64,000 bases of DNA, taken from positions 27,619,568-27,683,567 of the forward strand of contig BTPG01000008.1 in NCBI GenBank assembly GCA_036245525.1, read 5' to 3'. A model generated the notes under the pieces. It made no database searches. It saw only the letters and a list, made by a program, of their open reading frames with translations, and was not told where the DNA came from. Origin of the DNA: Semisulcospira habei (Eukaryota > Mollusca > Gastropoda > Semisulcospiridae). A program made the position numbers and the translations under genes. Each line of letters opens with the position of its first letter. Position 1 is the stretch's first letter. Below, one piece after another: positions 1 to 11,728 of this stretch.

Positions 1-740
1 TGCGTGAAAGAACAATGTACAGCACTTTGTACTAAGAATATGTCTAAGTTTAGATAGCAGAAATACATTCCTGGACAAGGTTTTGCACAAACTGTCGATA
101 TGCGGCGACCAGTTCAGCTGGTCGTCAATTACAACCCCCAGTAGGCGGTGCCTGGATACTTGTTGGATAGGTTTATTGCCAAGTGACAGTTTCAGAGGGG
201 CAGAATGTAGCTGACGCTTTTGGCGGGTTGTTATCAACATGCTTTTGGTTTTAGAAGTACTGATTAGCATGCGATTTTGCGTACACCAATCTGACACTTC
301 ATCGAGACTTTGCTGGAGGATACAATTTAGCGTCGTTTCACGTTTATCAGATGTATGCAGCGTTGAATCGTCAGCAAAGAGTTCGCATTTAACCTCAGGA
401 TTTGAGATGGAAAGAGGTAGGTCATTGATGAATAAAGAAAATAAAAGAGGCCCTAGGATAGATCCTTGGGGGACTCCGTGCCTAACTATACCTTCTTTCG
501 AATACCTTCCGTTGGAGTACACCTTCTGTCGGCGGTTACTGAGGTAGGAGGAGAAAAAAGATATAGAGTTCGAATCAAGCTTATATTCTGAAAGTTTCTT
601 TAAAAGAATGTTGTGATCGACTAAATCAAATGCCAAGAAAAACTGCACCATTTAAATTGGAATTGTTTATTGATGAGAGCCAAGAGTCAACAATGTGAAC
701 GAGGGCAGTATGACATGAGTGTTTAGGTCTAAATCCGGAC
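1..740 (-). pseudogene. LINE reverse transcriptase fragment
   Basis: The minus strand encodes the middle and C-terminal part of a non-LTR reverse transcriptase. Going down the minus strand, the peptides QSGFRPKHSCHTAL, GVPQGSILGPLLF and ELFADDSTLH are visible; they are RT blocks including the catalytic ADD. A thumb-like LLGVVIDDQLNWSPHI follows. The frame shifts near 640, after GAVFL, where the expected DLVDHN block continues in another frame, so this copy is dead. The 5' side stops at the (AG)n tract and the 3' side runs off the left window edge. The clade is not assigned; Jockey/CR1-like motifs fit best. Confidence 0.8.
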
Positions 741-1255
<515 letters not shown>

Positions 1256-1281
1256 TGAGAGAGAGAGAAAGAGAGAGAGAG

Positions 1282-1520
1282 AATTACGTCATATTTAGAG
1301 TATGTCTGCATGGTGACGGAGTTGCTTCTTTTACGTCGCCGCCACTGTCTGACTTCTCCAGATGTCAAAGTCTTTTTTACTGTTTTAATTTTTTCTGAAA
1401 AGAATTAAGTTTTACTGAAGAAGTTGAAAGAGTACAAAGCTGGCTATCGAACTCATCCAATGTCTTTCTCCAAACTAGCTATATCGAGTCACCTGAATGC
1501 TCTTCTGAGAGCGCGACTAT

Positions 1521-1590
<70 letters not shown>

Positions 1591-1711
1591 GCGTGTGCGC
1601 GCGTGTTAGTGCGTGCATGCGGGCGCGCTCCAAACATCTCCAAGAGACATAGATCCTCATGCGCTCTCCGGGTTCATGAGGATCTATGCCTCTTGGAAAT
1701 GCGCGCATGTC

Positions 1712-1793
<82 letters not shown>

Positions 1794-2015
1794 GCACGCG
1801 CTAGGGAGAATTACGTCATATTTAGTGTACTATGTCAATGTCTGTGTGGTGACGGAGTTGCCTTTTATACGTCACCGCCACTGTCTGACTTTCTCTAGAA
1901 GTCAAGGTTTTTCACTGTTTTAATTCTTTTATGAAAAGAATTAATTTTTACTAAAGAAATTGAAAGGATACGAAGCTGGCTAACAAACTCATCCAATGTC
2001 TTTATCCAAACTAGC
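1282..2015 (+). repeat. Direct duplication of a ~205-bp segment around microsatellites
   Basis: 1282-1487 and 1807-2015 are diverged copies of the same segment, both starting GAATTACGTCATATTTAG and ending near CTTT(A/C)TCCAAACTAGC. Between them lie a (GT)n tract (1519-1606), an inverted repeat (1640-1701) and an (AG)n tract (1716-1791). The second copy was then the target of the 7-kb LINE. Confidence 0.85.
1640..1701. repeat. Inverted repeat with arms CAAGAG(A/G)CATAGATCCTCATG
   Basis: The arms CCAAGAGACATAGATCCTCAT and its near-complement flank a short loop. Relatives of the motif occur at 18987-19017 and 29970-30022, so it belongs to a dispersed family. Confidence 0.7.
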
Positions 2016-2967
2016 CCACTCGGCACCGGCCTCCACACTGACTGAGTGGGCTAGCAGAGGGGTGCCATCTTTGTCCAGGCTTAGGACTTGATGTCAGCAG
2101 ATATGTTGTTCAGTCTTTTTCACTGGTCCGGTTTTTAAGGAGCTGTGCTAACCCAGGTCCTACCATGTTGGATTGGTCCTTAAATATACACGTGAGCCGC
2201 TTTTGGTCCTTTGGATCCCAAGTGTTTGCCGTGCTTGGAGACCCGTGTCGGGGGAGAAGAGGATCCTGGTGGCTGAGGTTTCCTTTGGGTTGCGGCTCAC
2301 TGGTGCCAACACTCCACTTTGGCCTTGACTTCTACCTAAACGGGAGGCTAGTCGTACCGGCCTAGTCAATCGGCTCTTGTCACGTTGAGGCCTATCCCAC
2401 TGTTGACATGCGGGTTGATATACGGAACACCATGCTATAGCCTCAGCTGCTGATTAGGTGCTTTACGCCAGTATTCCCCTGCATTCAACAGTGTGATAGA
2501 AGGCGGTGGCTCAGACGGTTCAATCGGGCTTACCCCCTTGAGTATATCTTTCGGGCAGTCTCCATTGTGCGTCAGCTGGAGACCCGCCGACAGTTGCACT
2601 TTCCCTTGTTGGGCTCGGTGGCGGGCGGAGACCCCCGGGGGATGAATATCTCTACTATTATAATATGGAGAGAAAAAAAAAATTCACAGAAGCGGCGCAT
2701 CGCCACCGACATTGAACATGACAGTGACTCGGACTGTGAGGAGGCGACGCATCAGGCGTGAGCTGTATGGCCTCGCTTCCTCATTGTTCATAGCAAGATG
2801 ACAGACAAACCTGTTTCCAAGCTGAATCCATTTCTGTTGGGGGAGACCCTCAGGAGCCGTGTTGGCAGGCCTGAGGCAGGTAGAGTGCCATACCCGGGCA
2901 CACTCCAACGGGCTGCTGAGGCTCTCTTCCATTGGAGACTCCAGTGGAGGTGACACCCCACAAAACT

Positions 2968-4066
2968 ATGAATTCGTCAAGAGGCGTAATCAAAGATCAA
3001 GCTTTGGCAGAACTGTCAGAAGATGAACTTGTTCGGAAGCTTAAGTCTCAGGGGGTGACTTACGTCAGGCGCTTCGCTTCCAAGCGAGGTGGTGGGGAGA
3101 TCCGTCTCCCTACCATCGTCCTGACGTTTGGCACCCCAACCCCTCCTACTACCATCTGGGGAGGTTACTACTCCTTGAAAGTGAAAAAGTACGTCCCTCT
3201 CCCCCTTCCGGTGCTTTAAGTGCCAAAAGTATGGCCATGGGCAAAAGACCTGCCGTCAGGCAGAGGCTTCATGCGCCCGTTGCACTAAGCCCGGACACTC
3301 TGCTGAGTCCTGCACAGCCACCCCCCTGTGTGTGAATTGCCAGGGGGCGCATATGGCTTCGGACAAGAAATGCCCTCTTTGGATATCCGAGTGCAGGATT
3401 CAGCAAGTGCGTGTGGAGAAGGGGCTGTCCTTTTTGGACGCCAAAAAGCTGGTTGAAGGCCCTGGTGCAGCTGCGGCTGCCCCATCCTCTAACACATCTG
3501 TGTTTACTTTCAGTGCAGCGGTGGTAGGCAAGCGCCCCACCAAAGACTTCGCATGTCAAACCCCAACTTCTTGGTTGGGGGCGGAGCCTCGGCTCCTCTC
3601 GCCCCTGGAGAGTAACCCTCCTCCGGTGGTGACGAGGAGCCAGGGAACGCAGAAGGCGGACACTGCCGGTCCGGTAGTGCCGCCTTCTGTTGCCCCTAAG
3701 CCTCAGCCCCCACGCAAACCTGTTTGTCTAATCCAAAGGCTTCTGGCTCTGGTCAGCCTTCTAAGGCCGTTAACTCTAGCGGCAGGAACGCTGCCCGGGA
3801 CCAGAAGTCTAAGAAATCTATGGGGCCGCTGTGCGCACGGGCTCAGATTTAGAACACTGATGTCCCCCTTCAAAACAAATATGCTGCATTGGAGGAGCGG
3901 ATGGAGGGAGTGGAAGTTGTCGTTGCTGATGCTGCGGCAGTTCCACCCCCTTCATCTCCGAAGAACCAGAGGAGGCCCGGGAGCCGGCCCCCCTCTGTTT
4001 CTTCACCTCCTTCCAAGTCAAAGAAAAAAGGGGGGAGGGGGAAAAAAAGTCTTCACCCCAAGATAA
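2968..4066 (+). pseudogene. LINE ORF1 (Gag-like, zinc knuckles), frameshifted
   Basis: The first ATG is at 2968 (MNSSRGVIKDQALAELS). The frame breaks near 3200. After it comes a zinc-knuckle block: CFKCQKYGHGQKTC (CX2CX4HX4C), CARCTKPGHSAESC (same spacing) and CVNCQGAHMASDKKC (CX2CX3HX6C). A second break near 3850-3890 puts the tail (EERMEGVEVVVADAA) in another frame, followed by a Lys/Gly-rich stretch. Such proteins bind the element RNA and chaperone it. This copy cannot make a full product. Confidence 0.85.
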
Positions 4067-4077
4067 TACATAATCAT

Positions 4078-4830
4078 GTACTCTCTGCTTCAGTGGAATT
4101 GTCGTGTTTTCAAGCTAACTTTGAGGAATTACGTCTTTTAGTCAAGTTCTATAACCCCTCAGTAATATCTCTTCAGGAAACATACCTGAAGACTTCTGAC
4201 CCTGTGTCCTTTAATGGTTTTAACGCTATACACAAAGGCTCGGGTTCAGAGAGGCGCTCGGGTGGAGTGGCTCTTTTCATTAGTAGCCAAGTGATGACGA
4301 CCATGACTTAGTGATAAAACGTGGCTACCGCTCCGGTATTCCCTGAAATCCAGGGCCCGAAGTTTGAAGTTAACAGGCTCTTTATGTAGCCCCGTTAGCA
4401 TCGACACCTGTCTTCAGGCTGTCGCAGTTCGGGTTACCTTGAAAAAGACAATAACCATATGCAGTGTTTACCTGCCACTATCCCTGCGGGTCTGTAGTAA
4501 TGATATTTTTCACTTAGTAGATCAGCTGCCCCCTCCCTTTATTCTCATGGGGGATTTTAACGGTCACGCTCACCTTTGGGGTAGTGACCACTATGATGGC
4601 AGAGGTCAGATGTTAGAAGATGTTTTTTTCTCAACTTAACCTATGTGTCTTTAACGATGGCTCACCTACGTACTCGAACTCAGGTTCAGGATCTAGTTCT
4701 GTTCTAGACCTCACTGTGTGTGATCCTTCTCTCATGCTTTACTTTGACTGGAAGGTTCACGACGACCTGTGTGGTAGTGACCACTTCCCAGTAGTCCTGT
4801 CATCGGTCAGCTGTGAGGAGGATTCGCCGG
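4078..4830 (+). pseudogene. LINE ORF2: AP-type endonuclease region
   Basis: Endonuclease motifs appear in order across frames: QANFEELRLLV, VISLQETYLK (metal-binding Glu), GGVALFIS, CSVYLPL, FILMGDFNGHAHLWGS (GDFN block), LDLTVCDPS and GSDHFPVVLS (terminal SDH). Frames change near 4080, 4310 and 4620. The enzyme class nicks the genomic target to prime reverse transcription. Confidence 0.88.
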
Positions 4831-5901
4831 TGGGACGCTGGAATCTCACGAAAGCGAACTGCCCTCTGTTCGCCTCCCTCTGTCAGTCTCGTATTACAGA
4901 GGAGGTGGTCATGTCAGCTGAAGAACCTATTTCTTGTTTTACTTCTATTTTGTTGGACGTAGCGAGTGAAACCATCCCTAAAACTTCCGCATCAGTCCCT
5001 CGGAAGCCGAGAGTACCATGGTTCAATGAGGAGTGCCGCAAGGCCCAAAAAATGCGCAAATCTGCTCAGCGACGTGCTTTTCGTAATCCGTCGCAAGCAA
5101 ATATTTTAATATTTAAAAGACAGCGGGCGAAAGCCCGTTACATTTTTAAACGTGAACGCCGTGCTTCCTGGAGAAGCTTCGTCTCATCTTTATCTTCTAG
5201 GACTCCATCCCCCAAAGGTCTGGAAGGCTGTTCGAAGAATTAGGGGCGGGGTGGGGGGGGGGGGTGGGGGGAGGGGCTCGGCTTCTATCGGCCATGTTAG
5301 AGACGGTGCCAGTTTGGTCACGGATAAAAAGGCTGTGGCCAATTTGCTTGCCTCCACCATTGCCCATAATTCTTCAACGGAGCATTATTCACCTTTCTTC
5401 CAGAGAGAGAAGGAGAAGCGAGAGTCTTGTACTTGTAATTTTACATCGGATAACTCGGAAGACCATAATGCCCCTTTTACGTTTTCAGAATTGCAGCAAG
5501 CCATGCAGAAATGCACTGACTCTGCTGCTGGATTAGATACCATCCACTATCAGCTCTTAATACATCTGCCTGAGGATTCACTCATTGTACTTCTCAAGGC
5601 CTTTAACCGTATCTGGATAACTGGTCATTTTCCGCCATCTTGGCGTCAGGCTGTGGTTGTGCCAATCCCCAAGCCGGGTAAAGATCCTTCCGACCCGGGT
5701 AACTATCGGCCATTCGCTTTGACATCATGTTTATGCAAAACTATGGAACGCTTGGTCAACGCCCGCCTGGTGTGGCATCTTGAGTCAGAGGGTCTCATCA
5801 CAGACCTCCAGTGCGGTTTCCGGCGCTTCCGTAGTACAACTGACCATCTAGTCCGCTTTGAGTCGTTTATCCTAGATGCTTTTGTCAACAAGCAGCATGT
5901 C

Positions 5902-6196
5902 GGGGGTTCTTTCTCCGGGTACTCCGGTTCTTCCACCCCCCACCCACTCCCACCCCCCACACTTTGGTACCGGTTTCAGGCCACTTTACAAATTTCAAAT
6001 ACAAGCGATCAAAAATCTCTGTAGCTTCAGTAGCTGAACTGGCCCTTCGTCTGTCTTGTACTGTGTTTGTCTTAAATGGCGTAAATCCGTGTCTGTTACG
6101 TGAGTGTGCGTGTTGGGTTTCAGTTCGCGGCGCTTTGAGTCGATTCGCCCAAAAATTGAGAAAAAGCGCCTATATAATAACGGTATTATTATTATT
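5902..6196 (+). mobile_element. SINE-like insertion with ATT-repeat tail
   Basis: A 295-bp insertion flanked by ATGTC (5897-5901 and 6197-6201). It ends in a GCGCCTATATAATAACGG-type segment plus (ATT)n. The same element lies in reverse at 22585-22957, where more of its 5' half and a tRNA-type B box are kept. This copy is 5'-truncated. Confidence 0.8.
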
Positions 6197-6411
6197 ATGT
6201 CTATGCAATTTTCTTCGATCTTGATAAGGCATATGACACTACCTGGAAGTATGGTATAATGTCTGATTGTCGGACCGTTTTTATTCACAATTTGTTGTCT
6301 CATCGGTCGTTCCATGTCCGTGTGGGCTCCACCCTCTCCGACTCCTTTGAACAGGAGATGGGTGTCCCGCAGGGCAGCATTTTATCTCCTGTTTTATTTA
6401 GTATTAAAATT

Positions 6412-7071
6412 CTTGGCTTGACTTCGCGAACGAAGATTCTATAGGGCTTGCCCACGTCGTCTGCAGGCATTTTCGTGGCTGCGGAGGCCAATCCGGGACA
6501 GGCAGGTTCGACCGCAGTGGCTGCAGGGGAAGGTCTGGTCAGGGTTCTGAGTTACGACAACTCTGTTTTTTCTTCTGAGCCGCTTGTCCTTAAGGTTAGC
6601 TCTGCGAGAGTCCTCAAAGGAGACGGCTGCTGGGCGTTTCCTAAAGCCTGCGCGGTGGAGCTTTTTGGTGGAGTGCAGTGTGCGCAGTACTGGCCCCACC
6701 CTTTAAACCCTTGGTTCGTTTGCCATGGCCTAGCAAGCTGGGACGGTGGCATCGAGGTCCTCGGGTCGTAGGTTTTATATCAGACTGTCCTTGTCTTAGT
6801 CTCTGGCTCAAAAGCCTTCCCCGGAGACACGGGGGCTTTGATGTCAGGGGTTTCCTCCCTTAGCCTTTCCGCAGCCAAGCGGCCAGGCCTGCAAGGCAGC
6901 AGGGGACTCGTGGGGGCCGGGGTCGTCTATGTCCCGTGCAGATGTGAACATCTGCCCACTGCCCAGACGGTGACACCAGAGGAGAAAAATCCAACGCCGG
7001 AACCCGGTATCGAACCTCGCACCCCTGGCACTGGAGGCAGACGCCTTAACCACTGCGCCACTTCCCCGCCC
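6412..7071 (-). mobile_element. Long SINE: tRNA-like head plus LINE-derived tail
   Basis: A 660-bp minus-strand insertion with a perfect 12-bp target duplication AGTATTAAAATT (6400-6411, 7072-7083). On the minus strand the head shows a Pol III A box (TGGCGCAGTGGTTAAGGCGT, 7041-7060) and B box (GGTTCGATACC, 7006-7016). The 3' part (6412-6700) is near-identical to the 3' end of the LINE at 16616-17283, including the remnant C2H2 peptide FPCSHCGRTCLSRIGLRSH. This fits a SINE that shares the 3' tail of its partner LINE and uses that LINE's machinery. Confidence 0.82.
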
Positions 7072-7314
7072 AGTATTAAAATTAATAACATTGTAAAGGC
7101 CGTCAAGGATGATTCTGAATGCTCTTTGTTTGTGGACGACTTTGCTTTGTGTGCACGAGGTCGAGGGCTTGCATCCCTTGAGAGGCGTTTGCAGCTGTGC
7201 GTTGATCGCATCCAGGGGTGGGTGTCTCTCAACGGATTCAGGTTGTCGCCCTCCAAGACAGTCTGTGTGCATTTTACTAACCAGACGAATTTTTTCCAGA
7301 ACCTAGCCTGAGCA

Positions 7315-8831
7315 TTGCTGAAGTGCCAATTAAGGTGGCCGAAGAGGCAAAGTTTTGGGGGGGTCATCTTTGAAAAAAGATTGACCTTCTGCAACCATGT
7401 TAACTACCTTAGAACCTCTTTTCGGAAGGCCCTCAACATTCTTCGTGTCGTTGATCGTACTGACTGGGGTGCAGACCGCATTGTCTTACTTCGACTGTAC
7501 CGGGCCCTTGTTCGGTCCAAATTAGATTACGGCTCTGTGGTATATGGCTCGGCTTCCAAGTCTGTTCTACAGCGTCTGAACACAATTCCCCATCAAGGTC
7601 TGCGAATATGTCTGAGGGCCTTCAGGACATCTCCAGTTCCTAGTCTGTATGCCGAGGCAAGGGCGCCTTCTCTCAGGCTCCGCCGCATCCGCCTCATGCT
7701 CAGCTACGTTCTGAAGCTGAAGGCCCATCCAGACAATCCTGCCTATGATTGTGTTTTTAACCCGTCGTTTGCAGAGATTTACGATGCCCATCCGGGAGCT
7801 GTCCGTCCACTTTCATTCCGTGTCCGACCTCATCTGCAGGCGGGCGGGGTGGACCTGGACAAAGTTTCGGAATCTCTGCAGCACATCACTCTACCCTGGC
7901 TACCGTACCAGTTCCTGACATCTTGCTGGACTTGACCGCCCACAAGAAGGACTGTACTCCACCAGCCATATACCAACAGAGCTTCAATGAACTCCTTTCA
8001 ATTTTTCCTGGCTATTGTCGTCTTTATACGGATGGGTCCAAGTCTGAGGATGGGAGAATGGCTGCGGCGGCCGTGTCCTCTCGCCATCCTAGACGGCCAT
8101 TTAAGCTCTGCCTCCCTGACCATTCCTCTGTATTTAGTGCAGAACTGCAGGCAATTCTGCTGGTACTCAAGCATGCCTATAAGTCTCGGGAAAGGAACTT
8201 CCTGATTCTGTCTGACTCTATTTCTGCCCTGCAGGCCCTTCAGGGCGCGGGAACAGATCACCCACTACTGGTGCAGATTAGAGAGCTCTACGCAGACTTG
8301 ATGAAGGAATAGTATGACATCATTTTTATTTGGGTCCCGGGCCATGTGGGCATCGAAGGCAACAGAATCGCAGATTCTGCTGCCAACAGTGCCCGCAGTG
8401 ACCCTGTCCCTGACACACAGACTGTTTATAGTGATTTTAAACCTGTGATTAATGCGTACATAGCCCGCGAGTGGCAGTCCGAGTGGGACAAAGAGGAAGG
8501 GAACAAGCTGCATGAAGCTCTTCCTACGGTGTCCGACAGTCTACCTTTCCGCTGCGGCAGCCGCCGTGAGGAGACTGTCCTTACTCGGCTCCACATCGGG
8601 CACACGTATGTTACGCACTCTTACTTACTTAAACAGGATGAGCGTCCGTGGTGTTTTGCCTGTGATGAGCAGTTTTCTATTCGACACTTTTTGCTGTATT
8701 GTGCCGATCTAATTGACACGAGATATAAACACTTCACAGCAGACTCCTTGAAGGTTTTGTTCCGGGATGTTCCCCCGGATAAAATCTTCAATTTCTTGAG
8801 AGAATGCAATATTTTTTTTTACAAGATCTGA
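7315..8831 (+). pseudogene. LINE ORF2: C-terminal region with RNase H
   Basis: The thumb region (LRLYRALVRSKLDYGSVVYG) leads into an RNase H domain: YTDGSKSEDGRMAAAAV (first Asp), SVFSAELQAILLVLK (Glu), LILSDSISALQAL (Asp), then IWVPGHVGIEGNRIADSAA with the final His and Asp. An in-frame TAG near 8310 splits the last two blocks. The distal region (ETVLTRLHIGHTYVTHS, then C-x2-C and His/Cys residues) is typical of LINE ORF2 C-termini. Frames shift near 7310 and 7925. Confidence 0.9.
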
Positions 8832-8991
8832 GCATTCATAGACTGTGAATTTCTTTATTTTGCCCTTTTGGAGAGTCTGCAGACATTTCTTTTAAAGACT
8901 CGTGCGACATTTTATATTAGCCTGACATATTTTTAACATATATTTACATCTTGTCTTAAGACTACCTTGCTTTTAGTCTGGCTGACCAGAT

Positions 8992-9061
8992 TTTTACCCA
9001 TCCCGCCGTGAGATGGCCTTAGTCGCCTGCTCGGCGTTGAACCCAACAACTAACTAACTAA
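8992..9061 (+). repeat. LINE 3' tail (CCGCCGTGAG...AACTAAC repeat)
   Basis: The last 70 bp hold a CGCCGTGAGATGGCCTTAGT segment, a GGCGTTGAACCCAA segment and (TAAC)n. The same tail occurs at 20576-20623 and 35924-35984, which marks elements moved by this LINE type. Confidence 0.85.
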
Positions 9062-9092
9062 CTTTATCCAAACTAGCTATATCCAAAATTTC

Positions 9093-9279
9093 AAATAAAT
9101 ATGACAAAATTTACGGACTCTAATCTGGGTCAACCGACTTCCTATAAACGGTTGTTTATATCTTAAATGATACATTCAATTACAATATGCTCGGAGGCTC
9201 TCTTAGCCACACCTTTAAGAAAGTATTTCGCCAAGTTTCTAGCTTGTGTGTACAGAAATATCGGAGATTCTCTTGTTTG

Positions 9280-9349
<70 letters not shown>

Positions 9350-9556
9350 TACGCACATACGGCGCTTCGCGCCAAATGTGCCTTCAGCGGCGAGGTTAGA
9401 GTAACTAGACATGACGTAATTTTTTTATCTTGTTACTTCAATTGTGAGAGGTTAGGCCTGCCCGCCATTGACATTATGGACATACTATTAAATTCGTCCC
9501 ACCCTGACCCGTCCTAAAAAAAATCCCTTCTATAAATAGAAAGGACTTTAAAACGA
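9093..9556 (+). repeat. Composite repeat copy 1 with (AC)n
   Basis: It starts AAATTTACGGACTCTAATCT and contains ATGCTCGGAGGCTCTCTTAG, an (AC)n tract (9283-9345), GGCGCTTCGCGCC and a terminal CCCTTCTATAAATAG. Copies lie at 10066-10812 and 16150-16510. The type of element is unknown. No coding capacity is seen here or in 9557-9787. Confidence 0.8.
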
Positions 9557-9787
9557 TATAAGTCAGAGACATAGGAGCTAAAACGCGACCTTAGCGAGGG
9601 TGACCCTTTCACAGTGACTGACATTCGGGTGGAAAGAGGGCAGGGTTGTGCGGTGTCAGATTTTGTTGAAGTCATTAAGTAGTCACTGTCCAAACCTCTT
9701 ACTGGACACCTCCAATGTTACAAAGGAAACGAGCCTGTCAGAAGTATGCTCGACTCAAAACCCGTCTTTCCGGTAAGCAAAGTTCCT

Positions 9788-9841
9788 CGGGCCCACGACG
9801 GCCAAGTAGGCCCGCGCACGCCTGTGGCCGTCGTGGGCCCG
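9788..9841. repeat. GC-rich palindrome, copy 1
   Basis: 54 bp with arms starting CGGGCCCACGACGGCC and ending in their complement. It is a shorter relative of the 70-bp palindrome at 15521-15590. Confidence 0.85.
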
Positions 9842-10065
9842 AAGACGTTCTGCAACTGGGGTTTGGTTCAAATAATACGTCAAAACTGCAACAACAACAA
9901 CAACAAACAAGATATGATGAACCATAACCCACGAAGTCCCTTCTATATGAGAGCTGTCCTCGTTGTCAATGGTCTCTACCTTTCGTCTTTGACCTGATTC
10001 TGATGTTAAATTATCTCCTATTGAAAAAGCATCGCAGATCTGCCAGTGCGTCAGTGAGTTCTATA

Positions 10066-10812
10066 TATAAAAAAATTACGGACTCTAATCTGGGTCAAAC
10101 GACTTTCTATAAACGGTTGTTTATGTATTCAATGAGACATTCATTTACAATATGCTCGGAGGCTCTCTTAGCCACCCACTTAAGAAAGTATTTCGCCAAG
10201 TTTCAAGCTTGTGTGTACAGAAGTATCGGAGATTCTCTTGTTTACATACATACGCACACGCATACATACATACATACGCACATACATACATACGCACATA
10301 CGGCGCTTCGCGCCAAATGTACGTTCACCACCGAGGTTAGCGTAACTAGACATGACGTAATGTTTATCTTGTTACTTCAATTGTTAGAGATTTAGCCTGC
10401 CCGCCTTTGACATCATGGACATGCTATTGGGCTCGGGAAGCTGACGTCATCACGCCAGTCGTGGCGGCGGTCATCTTGTGAGGATACTGGATTAAGCGCT
10501 CATAGGTAAATCGCTGTTTTTGTAATGTCAGGAAATTCCTGACGTACTATAAGCAATAACAGCAAGTCTTGCCATCACTGTAGGAAACCGCTCAACAGAA
10601 TCTGTTTTTGTTTGTTTCCAAAGAGGAAGAACAATGAAGAAAAACGTGTTGAAACACTATTTCGCTACTATCTGATGACTATGGTATCCTCTTAAGATGG
10701 CGGCTGACGCGCCGACGCTGCTAGGCAACGCGGGGAACTTCCCGAGCCCTATTAAATTCGCCCCACCTCGATCCGTCCTAAAAGGTCCCTTCTATAAATA
10801 GAAGAGGTTTAA
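10066..10812 (+). repeat. Composite repeat copy 2, interrupted by a MITE
   Basis: Same element as 9093-9556. It is interrupted at 10429-10749 and resumes at TATTAAATTCGCCCC. The (AC)n region is a (ACAT/ACGC) mix here. Confidence 0.8.
10429..10749. mobile_element. MITE with 12-bp TIRs (GGGCTCGGGAAG)
   Basis: 321 bp with perfect 12-bp terminal inverted repeats (10429-10440, 10738-10749) and a TATT target duplication (10425-10428, 10750-10753). Composite copy 1 has the empty site (CATACTATTAAATTCG, about 9481-9496). There is no transposase inside. The superfamily is not assigned. Confidence 0.85.
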
Positions 10813-11391
10813 CAAGGTTCCGAAATGTCAGAGTGGGACACTTGGCTTACTATGTTCAGATGTATGGTAAGGAATTGCCGATTGGCACAAGCAATCTTCT
10901 TTGCGTTGAAGCATGGAGCAAGCTGCGTGGAACCAAGACACCTCTGTTTTTCCATGAAAACTCTACCGTGCATTTCTATGATGAGATGACTTAATTCACG
11001 GCAGACCGCAGCATCCGGCAAGATGTCGTTCACTCTTTCCAATCTCATTTGTCTAAGGGCTTGTTTCTTTTTTTCTGAATAAATGTCACAGGTGCATAAA
11101 GTTATATATATTGTTAAGTTGCCCACCGTTACTGACATAACGGTAACGCAGTTGAGGGTTGGCCTCCGGGTTTGGACGGCTGATCACAGAGGAACTTGCT
11201 GTACAAGATGACATGACGCATTGGTGGCTAAACTTCACCAGTGAAAAGCATCGAGAAACGTGTCTTGTCCCAAACGTACCTCGTCAGTATGCCTCATTTT
11301 AAAATGTCAAAAAAGATAAATCGACATTATTGTTCTTCTTACCTCTGAAAGTTTTGTTGTTGTTGTTGTTTTTTGTTTTTGTTTTCACGCC
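10813..11391. other. Unassigned intergenic stretch
   Basis: No gene, RNA or repeat is recognised apart from a T/GTT-rich run (11350-11383). A 109-codon minus-strand open frame (10809-11138) has no recognisable motif. Confidence 0.4.
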
Positions 11392-11495
11392 AAGCGCTTG
11401 ACAGCCATTTTGTGTGAACGAGACATGTGGGCAAGCAGCTCCAAGCGCTTGACAGCCATTTTGTGTGAGCGAGACATGTGGGCAAGCAGCTCCAG
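11392..11495 (+). repeat. Tandem duplication, ~56-bp unit x2
   Basis: Two near-identical units each contain AAGCGCTTGACAGCCATTTT and GAGACATGTGGGCAAGCAGC. Confidence 0.9.
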
Positions 11496-11510
11496 TAGCA
11501 AAACATCTTG

Positions 11511-11579
11511 CGGCCCACGATGGCCGCAGTGGACCCGCGCACCACCGTGTCCGGGCCCACTGCGGCCGTCGTGGGCCCG
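11511..11579. repeat. GC-rich palindrome, copy 2
   Basis: A 69-bp imperfect palindrome of the same family as 15521-15590: GGCCCACGATGGCCGCAGTG pairs with its complement at 11557-11578. Confidence 0.85.
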
Positions 11580-11728
11580 AGGACCGATGGGAGGTGGGTC
11601 AGTGCAGGTTTGTGATTTCGGTCCTCACGCCTCTGGGCCATAAGTTCAAAATCATAGACCATCACACATACAGCTAAATATTTTTCTCTGTTGCAGCGTC
11701 AGCGTCGTTTACCGTGTTCCAAACACCG

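Larger units (their letters stand above)
4831..7306 (+). pseudogene. LINE ORF2: reverse transcriptase region, split twice
   Basis: A linker (4831-5243) leads to a poly-G frameshift near 5250. RT blocks follow: SAAGLDTIHYQLL, VVVPIPKPGKDPSDPGNYRP, ERLVNARL and DLQCGFRRFRSTTDHLV. The block around FFDLDKAYDT is separated from them by the insertion at 5902-6201. GVPQGSILSPVLF is followed by the insertion at 6412-7083, after which the catalytic SLFVDDFAL appears (about 7125-7150) with LNGFRLSPSKT. In both places the reading resumes where it left off once the insertion plus one target-duplication copy is skipped, so each insertion hit an RT that was uninterrupted at that point. Confidence 0.9.
2016..9061 (+). 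mobile_element. I/Nimb-type LINE with 16-bp TSD and two nested insertions
   Basis: The element is bounded by a perfect 16-bp target duplication, CTTTATCCAAACTAGC, at 2000-2015 and 9062-9077. It has a 5' UTR (2016-2967), a Gag-like ORF1 with three zinc knuckles, then endonuclease, reverse transcriptase and RNase H regions. It ends in a (TAAC)n tail. An apurinic endonuclease plus an RNase H domain is typical of I-superfamily LINEs, including molluscan Nimb elements; the clade is inferred from domain order. Insertions at 5902-6201 and 6412-7083, several frameshifts and a stop in the RNase H region make it inactive. Total length is about 7.05 kb, or about 6.1 kb without the nested insertions. Confidence 0.92.

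Noticed and set aside
7000..7071. A true tRNA gene on the minus strand
   Set aside because: A and B boxes are good, but the body does not fold as a tRNA and the sequence continues into a 660-bp SINE with a TSD.
10809..11138. 109-codon minus-strand frame
   Set aside because: No motif, splice context or repeat support; length is within chance expectation.
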